Shown: positions 7,778-16,919, counted from the stretch's first letter. The stretch: DNA of 64,000 nt from Janthinobacterium sp. LM6 (GCF_002002885.1 NZ_CP019510.1:3410001-3474000); one strand, 5' to 3'. Made by a program: numbers and translations. Notes: generated by a model not told the origin, from the sequence alone.

Positions 7778-9874
7778 TTATTTGCTCAGGTCGATGCGGT
7801 ACTTGGCAAAGCCGCTGGCGTCGAGTCCGCCTTCGGCCGCCACGTTGGTGATGCCGCTGCCTTGCGCCAGCGCCAGATGGCCGGGCGCCGAGCGCAGGAT
7901 CACGGGACCGGCCGTGGCCGTCTTGACGAAGCTCCAGCTGCGCGCGCTGCCATTGTTGGCCAGGGTCACCTTGCCGCCCTTGGTGCTCAGCGACGCCAGG
8001 TAGTTGCTGACCACGGCCTGATTCGCATCGGGCGATTTGATGATGGTCTTGCTGCCGTCGATGCCCGGCACGGCGCCGCCGCCGCCGGCGCGGTAGTCGT
8101 TGGTGGCGACGATGAAATCATCGCCATCGGCGACCGCCGCCCCCTTGTACGTGAGGTTGACGATGCGGCTGCCCGGCTTTTTCGTCACGTCGATCTGGTA
8201 CGTCAGCGCATTGTTTTCCGCGTAGAACACGTCATAGTTATAGATCGTGCCATACGACGGCACCAGGTCTTGCTCGGCGCTGCTGGCCGGGTCGATCTGG
8301 TTGAATTGTTTGGCCGACGTTTCCAGCCACGCTTTCAAGTCCGCGCCCTTGATTTTCACGGCTTGCAGGTTGTTATTGCTATACAAATACAAGTCGCCCG
8401 GGTTGCGCACTTGCAAGCCGACCGGCGCGGCCGGGGAGGCGCCAGCGGCCACGTCCGTGAAGTCCGATGGCCCGTTGCGGCCCGCCTTGAACGGCGCGCT
8501 GCAGGAAATGACGGGGATGTTCTTGTAGCTGGACAAGGTGGCATCCGTGCTGGTGGCGATGAAATTTTTCACGTAATCGAGCTGCGCCTGGTTCACCAGC
8601 TGGATGGCGCTGACGTCGCCCACCAGCGCGAAGTAGGCGGACATCTCGAAATCCGTGCTGATGCCCAGCGGCTGCTTGGCGTAGGCGATGGTGGCCGCGT
8701 GCTCGGTGGCGACCAGCGGGGCGATGGCCGGGTCGGCTTTGACGAGGGTCTTGCCATCCGTGTATTTGAAGCCGCGCGATTCCACCGTCGTCTTGGCCGG
8801 CTGCACCACCCACTTGCCGCCCTGGTAGGCCATGGTCAGCTTGATGATGCCCAGGCGGCGGCCCCAGCTTTGCGCCATGACGGTGGGCACGCCGTTGACG
8901 AAGCCGTTCTCGGCATCGATCTTGGCGCTGGCGGGGAAGGCGGCGAACGAGGCGTCCAGGGCGGCCGCGCCCGTTTCCTTGCCTTTCGGGAAGATCAAGT
9001 GCGAGTGGCCGATCATCAGCGCGTCGATGCCCGTGCTGGTCAAATGATAACTGCCGTTTTCCATCTTCGGGCTGTAGGGACTGGTGTCCAGGCCGCCGTG
9101 CGACAGGGCCACGACGAGGTCGGCGCCCTTGCTGCGCAATTCCGGCACGTATTGTTTCGCCGCTTCCTGCACGCCCGTCACGCTGACTTTGCCAGCGAGC
9201 ACTTTTTGATCCCATTCGAGGATTTGCGGCGGCACAAAGCTCAGCACGCCCACATTGATTTTCACGGTCAGCTTGCTGCCATCGGGCGCCGTGGCGGCGA
9301 AATCGCGGGGCAGCAAAGTGTAGGGCTGGAAAATCGGCTTGCCGCTGGACACGCCGACGACATTGCTCAGCACGGAAGGGAAGGCGGGCGCGCCGCACGT
9401 GCCCGTCGGCTTGGCCACGCCGGGAATACCGAAATCCGTGTTGGTGATCTGGCTCAGGTAAGGCAAGCCGTAGTTGAATTCGTGGTTGCCCATGCCGCCC
9501 GCATCGTATTTCAGCGCGTTCATGGCCTTGTGCACGGCCAAGGTGCCGCTGCAAGGCACGGGTGCGGCCACGGCCTGCAGGTCGGCCAGCAAGGTGCCCT
9601 GGATGACGTCGCCATCATCGAGCAAGACGTTGTTCGGATTTTCCGCGCGCGCCGCCTGGATCAGGGTCGACGTGCGTTCCAGGCCCAGGCTCGTGTCTTC
9701 GGCCAGCGCGTAATAGTTATAGCTGAGGACATTCGAGTGGATATCCGTGGTTTCCAGCAAGGCGACGGTGACCGTCGTGCCTTCGGGAATGGCCGGCGCC
9801 GTATTCGAACTGCCGTTGCAACCGACGAGACCTGCACTTGCCAGCGCTGCCAGCATGACCCAATTTGTTTTCAT
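7778..9874 (-). CDS. 5'-nucleotidase / 2',3'-cyclic-nucleotide phosphodiesterase-type lipoprotein
   Basis: The product is 698 residues. A lipobox (LVGC, about residue 19) follows a short hydrophobic signal. The N-terminal calcineurin-like metallophosphatase domain shows LLETTDIHSN, DDGDVIQG, GNHEFNYG and GHSHLIFP, the metal-binding motifs of the CpdB/UshA family. The C-terminal 5'-nucleotidase domain (residues about 380-640) contains NDYRAGGGG. The enzyme should act in the periplasm, hydrolysing nucleotides or 2',3'-cyclic nucleotides for phosphate and nucleoside salvage. The motif spacing and the overall length resemble CpdB more than UshA, but the exact substrate cannot be fixed from sequence. 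An antisense open frame over 3 kb is a compositional shadow. Confidence 0.9.
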   Translation of the reverse strand: MKTNWVMLAALASAGLVGCNGSSNTAPAIPEGTTVTVALLETTDIHSNVLSYNYYALAEDTSLGLERTSTLIQAARAENPNNVLLDDGDVIQGTLLADLQAVAAPVPCSGTLAVHKAMNALKYDAGGMGNHEFNYGLPYLSQITNTDFGIPGVAKPTGTCGAPAFPSVLSNVVGVSSGKPIFQPYTLLPRDFAATAPDGSKLTVKINVGVLSFVPPQILEWDQKVLAGKVSVTGVQEAAKQYVPELRSKGADLVVALSHGGLDTSPYSPKMENGSYHLTSTGIDALMIGHSHLIFPKGKETGAAALDASFAAFPASAKIDAENGFVNGVPTVMAQSWGRRLGIIKLTMAYQGGKWVVQPAKTTVESRGFKYTDGKTLVKADPAIAPLVATEHAATIAYAKQPLGISTDFEMSAYFALVGDVSAIQLVNQAQLDYVKNFIATSTDATLSSYKNIPVISCSAPFKAGRNGPSDFTDVAAGASPAAPVGLQVRNPGDLYLYSNNNLQAVKIKGADLKAWLETSAKQFNQIDPASSAEQDLVPSYGTIYNYDVFYAENNALTYQIDVTKKPGSRIVNLTYKGAAVADGDDFIVATNDYRAGGGGAVPGIDGSKTIIKSPDANQAVVSNYLASLSTKGGKVTLANNGSARSWSFVKTATAGPVILRSAPGHLALAQGSGITNVAAEGGLDASGFAKYRIDLSK

Positions 9875-9957
9875 TACCGCCCTCGGAGAGATTCAAAGGA
9901 CGCGACTGTAACGCCGCCATATGACGCGGCGATGACAGCCGTGCAAGGCGCATGGAT

Positions 9958-10413
9958 TCAGGGGCGCGCGCAGGCGGCCGCGGCCTTGGCTAGCCAGGCC
10001 GCATCGACGGGCCCCAGGCGCCGGATGCAGATCCGATGTTCAGAAGTTAGTATCACTGTGTACGGCAAGCCCTTGATTTGATTGCCAAAGGTGGGCAACA
10101 AGGCGGGCGCAGCCAGGGCTTGGGAATAGCTGGCGGGGTGGCTGCGCAGGAACGCCTGTGCGGCCGCCCGCGTGTCGATGGCGATGCCGATGACGGGGAG
10201 TGTCGGCTGGCTGGCGGCGTGGGCATTGAATATCGGCAACTCCTGGATGCAAGGCAGGCAGTTGCTGGCCCAGAAGTTCAGCACCACGGCCCGGCCGTGG
10301 AACTGATCAAGGCGCAGCTTGCCGCCGGCATCCAGGCGGGGCAAGTTGAAGGACAGCGGCGCGGCGTGCGCCTGGCAGGCGAGCACGAACAATAACGCCG
10401 CCCAGCGCGTCAT
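9958..10413 (-). CDS. TlpA-like thioredoxin-fold protein, exported
   Basis: The product is 151 residues with a signal peptide (TRWAALLFVLACQAHA). The thioredoxin fold has the redox motif WASNCLPC, a C-x-x-C active site, followed by PIFNAHAA and the cis-Pro loop GLPYTVIL. It is likely a periplasmic thiol-disulfide protein. Its ATG overlaps the TGA of the DUF3299 gene (ATGA at 10410-10413), indicating translational coupling and membership of the ABC-transporter operon. A role in keeping cysteines of the partner proteins or metal ligands reduced is inference. Confidence 0.85.
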   Translation of the reverse strand: MTRWAALLFVLACQAHAAPLSFNLPRLDAGGKLRLDQFHGRAVVLNFWASNCLPCIQELPIFNAHAASQPTLPVIGIAIDTRAAAQAFLRSHPASYSQALAAPALLPTFGNQIKGLPYTVILTSEHRICIRRLGPVDAAWLAKAAAACARP

Positions 10414-10877
10414 TGCGGCACCACGGCCGCGTCCGTCATGCGGTAATACAGGCCCATGGGGTCGCTGGCCAGCACTTTCAGCTTGCCCTGCACGATGAAG
10501 GGGGCATAGCTGAACTTCACGGGCGTCTTGCTTTTGATTTCCACCACGCCTTCCGGACCGGCCGGCAGGCAAAAGGGACAACTGGCCGAGGTGATGGTCA
10601 GCAGGAAGTGTTTCTGCTTTTGTCCTGGCTCCAAAGGCATCATGAAGCCTTGCACTTTCACCTCAGTATTGTCGAGCGCGCTGATTGCCGGCGTGTACTT
10701 CGGCACCATGCGGCCCTTTTTCGCTTTCACGGTCGTGGCCTGGCCCAGCAGCTTCCACGACACGACGCCGGGCAAGTCCGTCAGCGGGGCGAAGAACGAG
10801 GGCGGTTCGTCGGCGGGAGTGGCGCCGGCAGTGCCTGCCAGCAGCGCGCACGCGCTTAATGCCATGATTTTCAACAT
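10410..10877 (-). CDS. DUF3299 exported protein of the Zur-type ABC operon
   Basis: The product is 155 residues with a signal peptide ending near GTAGA. The DUF3299 core includes VSWKLLGQATTV, VQGFMMPLEPGQKQKHFLL and ITSASCPFCLPAGPEG. The CPFC motif could bind metal or be redox active. As I recall, Pseudomonas aeruginosa PA4066 is a DUF3299 protein in the zinc-starvation-induced PA4063-PA4066 operon, and the order here (ATPase, permease, DUF3299) matches. It is 10 bp downstream of the permease gene and overlaps the thioredoxin-like gene by four bases. Its molecular function is not established. Confidence 0.8.
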   Translation of the reverse strand: MLKIMALSACALLAGTAGATPADEPPSFFAPLTDLPGVVSWKLLGQATTVKAKKGRMVPKYTPAISALDNTEVKVQGFMMPLEPGQKQKHFLLTITSASCPFCLPAGPEGVVEIKSKTPVKFSYAPFIVQGKLKVLASDPMGLYYRMTDAAVVPQ

Positions 10878-10887
10878 GTTTTTCCTT

Positions 10888-12075
10888 TCAGGGGCGCGCC
10901 AGCGTGGCGGCGATATCGGTGCGGTAGGCGCGCAGGGCGGGCAGGGCCGCGGCCAGCAAGCCCACCGCCACGGCGATCACGGGCAGCCACGCTTCGCCGG
11001 GGATGATGCGCCAGGCTTGCAGGTTCAGGTCCTGCATCGATGCCAGCCAGCCCAGCAAGCCGATGGCCGCATGGCCCAGCAGCCAGCCCAGCGCCGCGCC
11101 CGTCGATGACAGCAGCAAGCCTTGCGCCAGCAGCAAGCGCAGCAGTTTGGCGGGCGAGGCGCCCAGGGTGCGCAGGATGGCCAGGTCGGTCTTGCGTTCT
11201 TCCAGCGCGCCATACAGGGCCACGAACAGCGACAGGGCCGCCACCAGCAGCACGCCGGCGGCGATCGCCCGCAGCACGGCGATGCCCACGCCCAGCAGAT
11301 TGAACAGCCGTGCCGCCTCGAAAGCGGGCTGCGCCGCCTGCAGCCGGGCCTGGCTGTTCACCCAGCGGGGCAGGCTGAGGGCGGCCAGGGGAGATGCGTA
11401 TTGCACCAGCACGGCCGTCAGTTCGCGCCCGGGCGCGCTGGCGGGGTGTTCATCGGGATCCGTTTCATGCACTTGCCACACGGAAGCGACGGGCGTGAGG
11501 ATCAGCCGGTCCAGCACCGTGCCCGTGGGCGCCAGGATGCCCGTCACCGTGTAGGGCGCGTGGTCGTGCACTTCGCCGCCCGCCGCCAGCCCGTGCGAAC
11601 CGGCAAAGCTGGCGCCAAGGACCGCGCCCGTCTCGCGCGCGGCGCGGGCGCCGAACACGGCTTGCATCGGCTGCGCGAACGGCGTTCCCTGCGCCAGGTG
11701 CGCGCCGTAATGGCCGAGCAGCGCCGCGGTGCTGCCGACGATGCGGAAACCGTGGAAATTGTCGCCCAGCGCGAGCGGGATCGCCGCTTTCACCAGCGGC
11801 TGCGCGGCCAGCGCCGCCAGCGCCGTGCCGGGGATGTTGCCGGTCGGAATATCAGCGTGATACACGGACGACAGGATCAGTTGCAGTGGAGACCCTTTCG
11901 CGCCCACCACCAGGTCGATTCCTTGCGCATCGCGCTCCGCGTGCTCTTCCAGCTGGGCGGAGACGCCGAGTATGAAGGTCATCATGGCGATGCCGATGGC
12001 GACCAGCAGCAGGTTCAGGCTGGACGCCAGCGGTTTGTGGCGCAGGGCGCGCCAGGCGAGGGTGGCCGCGTTCAT
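10888..12075 (-). CDS. ABC transporter permease, MacB/FtsX type
   Basis: The product is 395 residues. It has one N-terminal membrane segment (LASSLNLLLVAIGIAMM), a large periplasmic domain (about residues 45-260), and three C-terminal membrane segments with the FtsX-family signature GALEERKTDLAILRTLGASP. Proteins of this class drive mechanotransmission or lipoprotein handling rather than classical transport. The ATG at 12075 overlaps the ATPase stop codon (ATGA), so the two are translationally coupled. Longer upstream starts would run into the ATPase gene. In P. aeruginosa the equivalent (PA4065) responds to zinc limitation; this comparison is from memory. Confidence 0.88.
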   Translation of the reverse strand: MNAATLAWRALRHKPLASSLNLLLVAIGIAMMTFILGVSAQLEEHAERDAQGIDLVVGAKGSPLQLILSSVYHADIPTGNIPGTALAALAAQPLVKAAIPLALGDNFHGFRIVGSTAALLGHYGAHLAQGTPFAQPMQAVFGARAARETGAVLGASFAGSHGLAAGGEVHDHAPYTVTGILAPTGTVLDRLILTPVASVWQVHETDPDEHPASAPGRELTAVLVQYASPLAALSLPRWVNSQARLQAAQPAFEAARLFNLLGVGIAVLRAIAAGVLLVAALSLFVALYGALEERKTDLAILRTLGASPAKLLRLLLAQGLLLSSTGAALGWLLGHAAIGLLGWLASMQDLNLQAWRIIPGEAWLPVIAVAVGLLAAALPALRAYRTDIAATLARP

Positions 12076-12728
12076 GCCGCCTGCCTGGCGCGCGGCAGGC
12101 GCAGCACGACAGCGTGCGGCAAGGCGGCCAGCACCCTGGCGTCGTGGCTGGCAATCACCAGCGAGGCGCCCACTTGCGCGGCCTGGCTGGCCATCAGCGC
12201 GACGACGGCGGCGCAAGCCTCGTCGTCGAGGTTATCCGTCGGCTCGTCGGCCAGGATCAGTTGCGGGCGCAGGACGACGGCGCGCGCGATGGCGGCCCGC
12301 TGCCGTTCGCCGCCGCTCAGGGCATGCGGGTAGGCGTCGAGCTTGTCGGCCAGGCCCAACTGGCCCAGCAGGCTGGCTGCGCGGACCGGATCGGGCCGCT
12401 GGCCGCTGGCGTAGGCGGGCAACAAGACATTGTCGAGCACGTTCAAGCTGGGCACCAGCGCCAGTTGCTGGGGCAGCAAGCCGACGGCACGGCCGCGCCA
12501 GCTGTCGCGCTGGCGCGGCGTCAGGCCGGGCAGGGACGTGCCCGCCACGTCGAGGCGGCCCGCCTGGGGCGTCAGGATGCCGGCCAGCAAATGCAGCAAG
12601 GTCGATTTGCCGGAGCCGGATGGTCCCAGCAGCAGGGCGTGGCGCCCGGCGGGCAAATGAAAGGCGGCGATGTCCAGCACGGGGCGGTCGGGGTCATAGC
12701 CGTAGGTCAAAGAGGCGAGGTGGAGCAT
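12072..12728 (-). CDS. ABC transporter ATPase, LolD/MacB type
   Basis: The product is 218 residues with all nucleotide-binding motifs: Walker A GPSGSGKST, Q-loop LLPQQLALV, signature LSGGERQRAAIARA, and Walker B ILADEPTDNLD. It powers the permease encoded next. The start at 12728 (MLHLASLTYGYD) is chosen because the fold begins there; an upstream extension of 21 residues has no family support and would overlap the regulatory region. It is the first gene of a four-gene operon (ATPase, permease, DUF3299, TlpA-like) and is divergent from the COG0523 GTPase genes, sharing the palindrome-rich intergenic region. Confidence 0.9.
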   Translation of the reverse strand: MLHLASLTYGYDPDRPVLDIAAFHLPAGRHALLLGPSGSGKSTLLHLLAGILTPQAGRLDVAGTSLPGLTPRQRDSWRGRAVGLLPQQLALVPSLNVLDNVLLPAYASGQRPDPVRAASLLGQLGLADKLDAYPHALSGGERQRAAIARAVVLRPQLILADEPTDNLDDEACAAVVALMASQAAQVGASLVIASHDARVLAALPHAVVLRLPRARQAA

Positions 12729-12773
12729 GAAGTTCTTTCGGGTAACTGGCCGGCAGGCAAAGATTGGCGCACA

Positions 12774-12827
12774 AATGCAACTTGGCTGCATTATAATTCA
12801 AACGCAATCGACTTGCATTTAAAATGC
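12774..12827. promoter_or_regulatory. Candidate Zur-controlled divergent promoter
   Basis: Between the divergent ABC operon and GTPase genes lie three overlapping symmetric elements: AATGCA...TGCATT (12774-12792), a perfect TATAAT hexamer (12792-12797) inside GCATTATAATTC, and a perfect palindrome GCATTTAAAATGC (12815-12827). The AT-rich core and repeated TGCA/ATGC half-sites fit a Fur-family operator, and a Zur gene lies 4 kb away in the same cluster. The match to the classical enterobacterial Zur box is only partial, so the assignment is inference from context. Confidence 0.5.
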
Positions 12828-12882
12828 GGCCGTCCATTTCTCCCTTGCTTGACAACCCGATCACCCCATCCGAAAGATACCC

Positions 12883-14109
12883 ATGACCCAGCGCAAACTC
12901 CCCGTCACCGTCCTGTCCGGCTTTCTCGGCGCCGGCAAGACCACCTTGCTCAACCATATACTGCGCAACCGCGAAGGCAAGCGGGTGGCCGTCATCGTCA
13001 ATGACATGAGCGAAGTCAATATCGACGCCTCGCTCGTCAAGGACAGCGCCGAGGCGGCCGGCGCGGCCCTGTCGCGCACGGAAGAAAAGCTGGTGGAAAT
13101 GTCCAACGGCTGCATCTGCTGCACCTTGCGCGACGATCTGCTGCTGGAAGTGCGGCGCCTCGCCGCGGAAGACCGCTTCGATTACTTGCTGATCGAATCG
13201 ACGGGCGTGGGCGAACCGATGCCCGTGGCCGCCACCTTCGACTTCGAGGACGAGCACGGCGACAGCTTGAACGACGTGGCGCGCATCGACTGCATGGTCA
13301 CCGTCGTCGACTGCGCCAACCTGCTCAACGATTTCCACAGCGAAGACAGCCTGGAGCAGCGGGGCGAGATCGCGGGCGAGGGCGACGACCGCCAGCTGGC
13401 CAATTTGCTCACGGAACAGATCGAATTTGCCAATGTCATCGTCCTCAACAAGGTCGACATGGTGGCGGCGGACGAGCGCCTGCGCGTGCTGGCCATTTTA
13501 AAAGCCTTGAATCCCGGCGCGCGCATCATCGAAACGAACCAGTCCATCGTGCCGCTGGACGCCATCCTGGGCACGAATTTGTTCGACCTGGAACAGGCGG
13601 CCGGCATGCCGGGCTGGGCCCAGGAGCTGGCCGGCGTGCATGCGCCGGAGACGGAAACGTACGGCATTCGCAGTTTTGTGTACCGCGCGAAAGAGCCGTT
13701 CCACGCGCAGCGCCTGCACGATTACATTGCCCAGCCGATCAAGGGCGTGGTGCGTAGCAAGGGATATTTCTGGCTGGCCAGCCGGCCCGAATGGGTGGCC
13801 AGCCTGTCCGGCGCGGGCAAGCTGATGAATATCGAACCCGTGGGCCTGTGGTGGGCGTCCGTGCCGAAGGAACGCTGGCCCACGGATGCGGCCTCGCTGG
13901 CGGAAGTCAAGGCAGGCTGGAGCGAAACGTATGGCGACCGCTACCAGGAGCTCGTCTTCATCGGCCAGGACATGGACCAGGCCGCCATCGAGGCGGATTT
14001 GAAGAAATGTCAATTGAACTATACGGAAACGCGCCAGGGCATGGCCGCCTGGCGCAAGCTGCCCGATCCGTTCCCGCAGTGGCAGCGCATGGAAGAACTG
14101 GAAGATTAA
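12883..14109 (+). CDS. zigA: COG0523 GTPase, ZigA-type zinc metallochaperone
   Basis: The product is 408 residues. It has the P-loop GFLGAGKT at residues 13-20, the metal-binding CXCC motif (Cys77-Ile-Cys79-Cys80) in [14 protein letters not shown], a switch-region acidic stretch and the NKVD guanine-specificity motif, then the CobW C-terminal domain. GTPases of this long subgroup deliver zinc to client enzymes when zinc is scarce. The acidic/His-rich insertion (DFEDEHGDS) is typical of the subgroup. The ATG at 12883 follows CGAAAGA. It is first in a run of three genes transcribed away from the ABC operon and probably repressed by Zur. Symbol assigned by family resemblance. Confidence 0.88.
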   Translation: MTQRKLPVTVLSGFLGAGKTTLLNHILRNREGKRVAVIVNDMSEVNIDASLVKDSAEAAGAALSRTEEKLVEMSNGCICCTLRDDLLLEVRRLAAEDRFDYLLIESTGVGEPMPVAATFDFEDEHGDSLNDVARIDCMVTVVDCANLLNDFHSEDSLEQRGEIAGEGDDRQLANLLTEQIEFANVIVLNKVDMVAADERLRVLAILKALNPGARIIETNQSIVPLDAILGTNLFDLEQAAGMPGWAQELAGVHAPETETYGIRSFVYRAKEPFHAQRLHDYIAQPIKGVVRSKGYFWLASRPEWVASLSGAGKLMNIEPVGLWWASVPKERWPTDAASLAEVKAGWSETYGDRYQELVFIGQDMDQAAIEADLKKCQLNYTETRQGMAAWRKLPDPFPQWQRMEELED

Positions 14110-14128
14110 CCATCGATAGGAAAGACAT

Positions 14129-15133
14129 ATGACAGAATTGATCCCCGTCACCATCATCACGGGTTTTCTCGGCAGCGGGAAAACCACCTTGCTCAAGCGC
14201 ATATTGCAGGGCGATCACGGCGTGCGCATCGCCGTGATCGAGAACGAATTCGCCGCCGAAAGCATCGACCATGGCTTGCTGGTGCAGGACAGCGACGAGC
14301 AGATCGTGGAAATGAACAATGGCTGCATCTGCTGCAGCGTGCGCGGCGACTTGATCCGCATCCTGGGCGAGCTGCACGCCAAACGCGCATCCGGCACCAT
14401 CGCCTTCGACCACGTGATCATCGAAACGACGGGCCTGGCCGCGCCTGGCCCGGTGGCGCAAACCTTCTTTGCGGAGCCGTCCGTCAGCGAGTGCTACATG
14501 CTCGACGCCATCCTGACGGTGGTCGATGCGCGCCATGCGCAGCAGCAATTGACGGCGCACAAGGAAGCGCAGGAGCAAGTGGGCTTTGCCGACCGCATCC
14601 TGCTGTCGAAGACGGACCTGGTCGGCAAGGACGAGCTGGCCGCGCTGCGCCAGCGATTGATTGCCATCAATGGCCGCGCCAGCATCCAGAAAGTGCGCTT
14701 CGGCAATGTGCCCTTGCGCGACATCCTGAACATCCGCGGTTTCAACCTGAACGCCATCGTCGAGCTGGAGCCGGATTTCCTCGGAGAACTGGGGCACCGC
14801 CATGGCGACGGCGTGCAATCGTTCGTCTATCACCAGTCCCAGCCCCTCGATCTGCTGCAGGTGGAAAATTTTCTCGATGCCGTGGTGCAACTGTTCGGCA
14901 GCCAGCTGATGCGTTACAAGGGCATCCTGTACGTGGCCGACGTGCCGCGCCGCGCCGTCTTCCAGGGCGTGCACATGCTGATGGGCTCGGAACTGGGCGC
15001 GCCATGGCGCGACGGCGAGACGCGCGCCAGCAAGATGATCTTCATCGGCCGCGACTTGCCGCTGGATATGCTGACCCGTGGCCTGGACCGTTGCGTGGCC
15101 AAGGCGGACAGCCCGGTCGAGGTGGCGGCGTGA
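14129..15133 (+). CDS. COG0523 GTPase, YjiA/CobW type
   Basis: The product is 334 residues. The P-loop is GFLGSGKTT (residues 12-20), the CXCC motif is Cys66-Ile-Cys68-Cys69 in NNGCICCSVRGDL, and SKTDLVG provides base specificity. It is the shorter YjiA-like paralogue, sharing architecture but clearly diverged from the neighbouring gene 19 bp upstream (AGGAAAG ribosome site). Two different COG0523 members in one operon suggest separate client proteins. The stop codon overlaps the GTG start of the permease gene, so expression is coupled to metal transport. Confidence 0.88.
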   Translation: MTELIPVTIITGFLGSGKTTLLKRILQGDHGVRIAVIENEFAAESIDHGLLVQDSDEQIVEMNNGCICCSVRGDLIRILGELHAKRASGTIAFDHVIIETTGLAAPGPVAQTFFAEPSVSECYMLDAILTVVDARHAQQQLTAHKEAQEQVGFADRILLSKTDLVGKDELAALRQRLIAINGRASIQKVRFGNVPLRDILNIRGFNLNAIVELEPDFLGELGHRHGDGVQSFVYHQSQPLDLLQVENFLDAVVQLFGSQLMRYKGILYVADVPRRAVFQGVHMLMGSELGAPWRDGETRASKMIFIGRDLPLDMLTRGLDRCVAKADSPVEVAA

Positions 15134-15918
15134 GCGTGGAAGCGGGCTTGCCCGCCCTGGCGCTGATCTTTTTGCTGGGCATGCGGCATGGGCTGGAACC
15201 GGACCACCTGGCCGCCGTCGACGGCCTGACCCTGCGCAGCCAGGCTGCATCGCCGCGCTGGACGCCGTGGATGGGCGCGCTGTTTGCGCTGGGCCATGGC
15301 GTCACCGTGCTGGCCATCGTGGCCGTGGCCGCCGTGGCGTCGCAGCAATTTTCACCGTCGGAAACCGTATTCGGCTGGCTGGAATGGCTGCCCATCGCCT
15401 TGCTGCTGCTGATCGCGGCCCTGAATGCGCGCAGCCTGCTGGCCGGCGCGCAACTGGCCGAGGTGCGCGGCCGCCTGCTGCCACGCTGGCTGCGGGGTGC
15501 GTCCGGGCCATTCGGCGCCATTCTCGTCGGCATGCTGTTCGCGCTTGTGTTCGACACGGCCGTGCAGGCGGCCGCCTGGGGCTACGCGGCCGTGGCGCTG
15601 GGCGGCATGCAGCCGGCCTTGCTGACGGGCCTGGTATTTGCCGTCGGCATGGGCGTGACGGATACCTTCGATGGCTGGGTCACGGCAAAAGTCATGCGCA
15701 CCGGCCAGAGTGACCTCGTGCGCGCCTTCCGGCGCCGCCTGGGCTGGCCCATCGTCGCCATTTGCGTGGCCATGGCCGCCTGCATGGCGGCCGGCAAGCT
15801 CGATGCCGCCTGGTCGCTGCCGGAAAGCTGGACGGCGGCCCTCGGCGCGGCCATGGTGCTGCTGATGGCGGCCCTGTACGGCTGGACCTTGCTGGGTTTG
15901 CGCCGCGTGCGTGCCTGA
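15130..15918 (+). CDS. NiCoT/HoxN-like metal permease
   Basis: The product is 262 residues with about six to seven membrane segments. Near the N-terminus GMRHGLEPDHLAAVD carries the HX4DH metal motif (His20, Asp25, His26) of nickel/cobalt permeases, and GMGVTDTFDGW matches a second conserved site. The start is a GTG at 15130 overlapping the preceding TGA (GTGA). The family usually imports Ni or Co; location beside Zur and two COG0523 proteins makes zinc or cobalt uptake during zinc shortage possible, which is inference. Confidence 0.8.
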   Translation: MSVEAGLPALALIFLLGMRHGLEPDHLAAVDGLTLRSQAASPRWTPWMGALFALGHGVTVLAIVAVAAVASQQFSPSETVFGWLEWLPIALLLLIAALNARSLLAGAQLAEVRGRLLPRWLRGASGPFGAILVGMLFALVFDTAVQAAAWGYAAVALGGMQPALLTGLVFAVGMGVTDTFDGWVTAKVMRTGQSDLVRAFRRRLGWPIVAICVAMAACMAAGKLDAAWSLPESWTAALGAAMVLLMAALYGWTLLGLRRVRA

Positions 15919-15962
15919 GGCGGGGGCGTGGGTATAATGGAAAAAAACTGCCGGATTCCACC

Positions 15963-16481
15963 ATGCCCGCACCTGAAATCGTCATCCGCCTGCTGACGCC
16001 GGCCGACACCGCCGCCTTTTGCGCGCTGCGCCTGCGCGCCATCCTCGATTCGCCCAGCTCGTTTTCCTCGTCGCGCGAGGACGAGCTGGCGCGCACGCCC
16101 GAAGAACATGTGCAGCGCATCGCCGGCGGCCCGCTGCACCGGGCGTTCGGCGCCTTCGATGGCGAGCGCCTGGTCGGCTTTGCCGGCTTGCGGCGCGAAT
16201 CCATGCGGCAACTGTCGCACAAGGCCTTGCTGTGGGGCGTGTTCGTCGATGTGGCGCAGCGGGGCCGTGGCGTGGCGCGGCGTCTCGTGAACGCCTGCAT
16301 CGAACAGGCCGAGCGCGACCCCGCCGTCATGCAAGTGCATTTGAGCGTGAATGCGGAAAACAATGCCGCCCTGGGCCTGTATGAATCGCTGGGATTTATC
16401 GCATATGGCACGGAACCGCGCTCGATGCGCGTGGGCGAGCTATTTTATGACGAGCATCACCTGGCTTTATTGATCAGGTAA
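15963..16481 (+). CDS. GNAT-family N-acetyltransferase
   Basis: The product is 172 residues. It shows a complete GNAT fold: LTPADTAAFCALRLRAI at the N-terminus, the acetyl-CoA loop DVAQRGRGVARRLV (Q/R-x-x-G-x-A), and the C-terminal NAENNAALGLYESLGF. A TATAAT-like sequence (GGGTATAATGG) lies 23 bp before the ATG, so the gene probably has its own promoter and may not belong to the metal operon. The acceptor substrate (small amine or protein N-terminus) cannot be determined. It converges with the zur gene, ending 12 bp away. Confidence 0.85.
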   Translation: MPAPEIVIRLLTPADTAAFCALRLRAILDSPSSFSSSREDELARTPEEHVQRIAGGPLHRAFGAFDGERLVGFAGLRRESMRQLSHKALLWGVFVDVAQRGRGVARRLVNACIEQAERDPAVMQVHLSVNAENNAALGLYESLGFIAYGTEPRSMRVGELFYDEHHLALLIR

Positions 16482-16493
16482 TGCCGCTGCCGA

Positions 16494-16919
16494 TTACTTG
16501 CAGCGCGGGCACAGGCCCTTGATCAGGTAATCGACTTCGCCGCCGCTGAAACCTTCCGGCAAGAGCACGGGCGGCGGCAGCTTGACTTCATTGAAGCAGG
16601 TGACGTTCGCGCACTTGGTGCACTGGAAATGCGCGTGTTCGTGCGCCTGGTGGCCGGCGCCCGCGCTGAAGCGCCACACCTGGTCGGTGCCGGCGATGCG
16701 GTGCACGAGTTCATTTTCCGTCAGCCATTCCAGCACCCGGTACAGGGTGACGGAATCGATGTCGCTGTCCTGCGACAGCGCTTGCTGGATTTCATGGTGG
16801 GTCAGCGAACGGCTTTGCGCCATTAAAAAGTCGAGCACCTTCACGCGCGTCTTGGTGACGCGGGCGTTGGTGTTGCGGATCAGCGATTCGGCTTGCGGTG
16901 TAGAAGATGATGTCAACAT
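16494..16919 (-). CDS. zur: Fur-family repressor, Zur type
   Basis: The product is 141 residues, the usual length. A winged helix occupies residues about 18-85 (TKTRVKVLDFLMAQSRSLTH, DSVTLYRVLEWL). The dimerisation and metal domain contains HEHAHFQCTKC (Cys100, Cys103) and a C-terminal CPRC (Cys137, Cys140), the structural zinc cysteines of Zur proteins. With zinc bound it should repress zinc-acquisition genes such as the two divergent operons at 10-16 kb. The ATG at 16919 gives the family N-terminus; the open frame extends upstream without family similarity. Confidence 0.85.
   Translation of the reverse strand: MLTSSSTPQAESLIRNTNARVTKTRVKVLDFLMAQSRSLTHHEIQQALSQDSDIDSVTLYRVLEWLTENELVHRIAGTDQVWRFSAGAGHQAHEHAHFQCTKCANVTCFNEVKLPPPVLLPEGFSGGEVDYLIKGLCPRCK

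Noticed and set aside
7019-10081. A 1020-codon open frame on the + strand
   Set aside because: It is antisense to the Sel1 and 5'-nucleotidase genes, has low-complexity Arg/Gly composition and shows no motifs; GC-rich codons on the real strand cause it.
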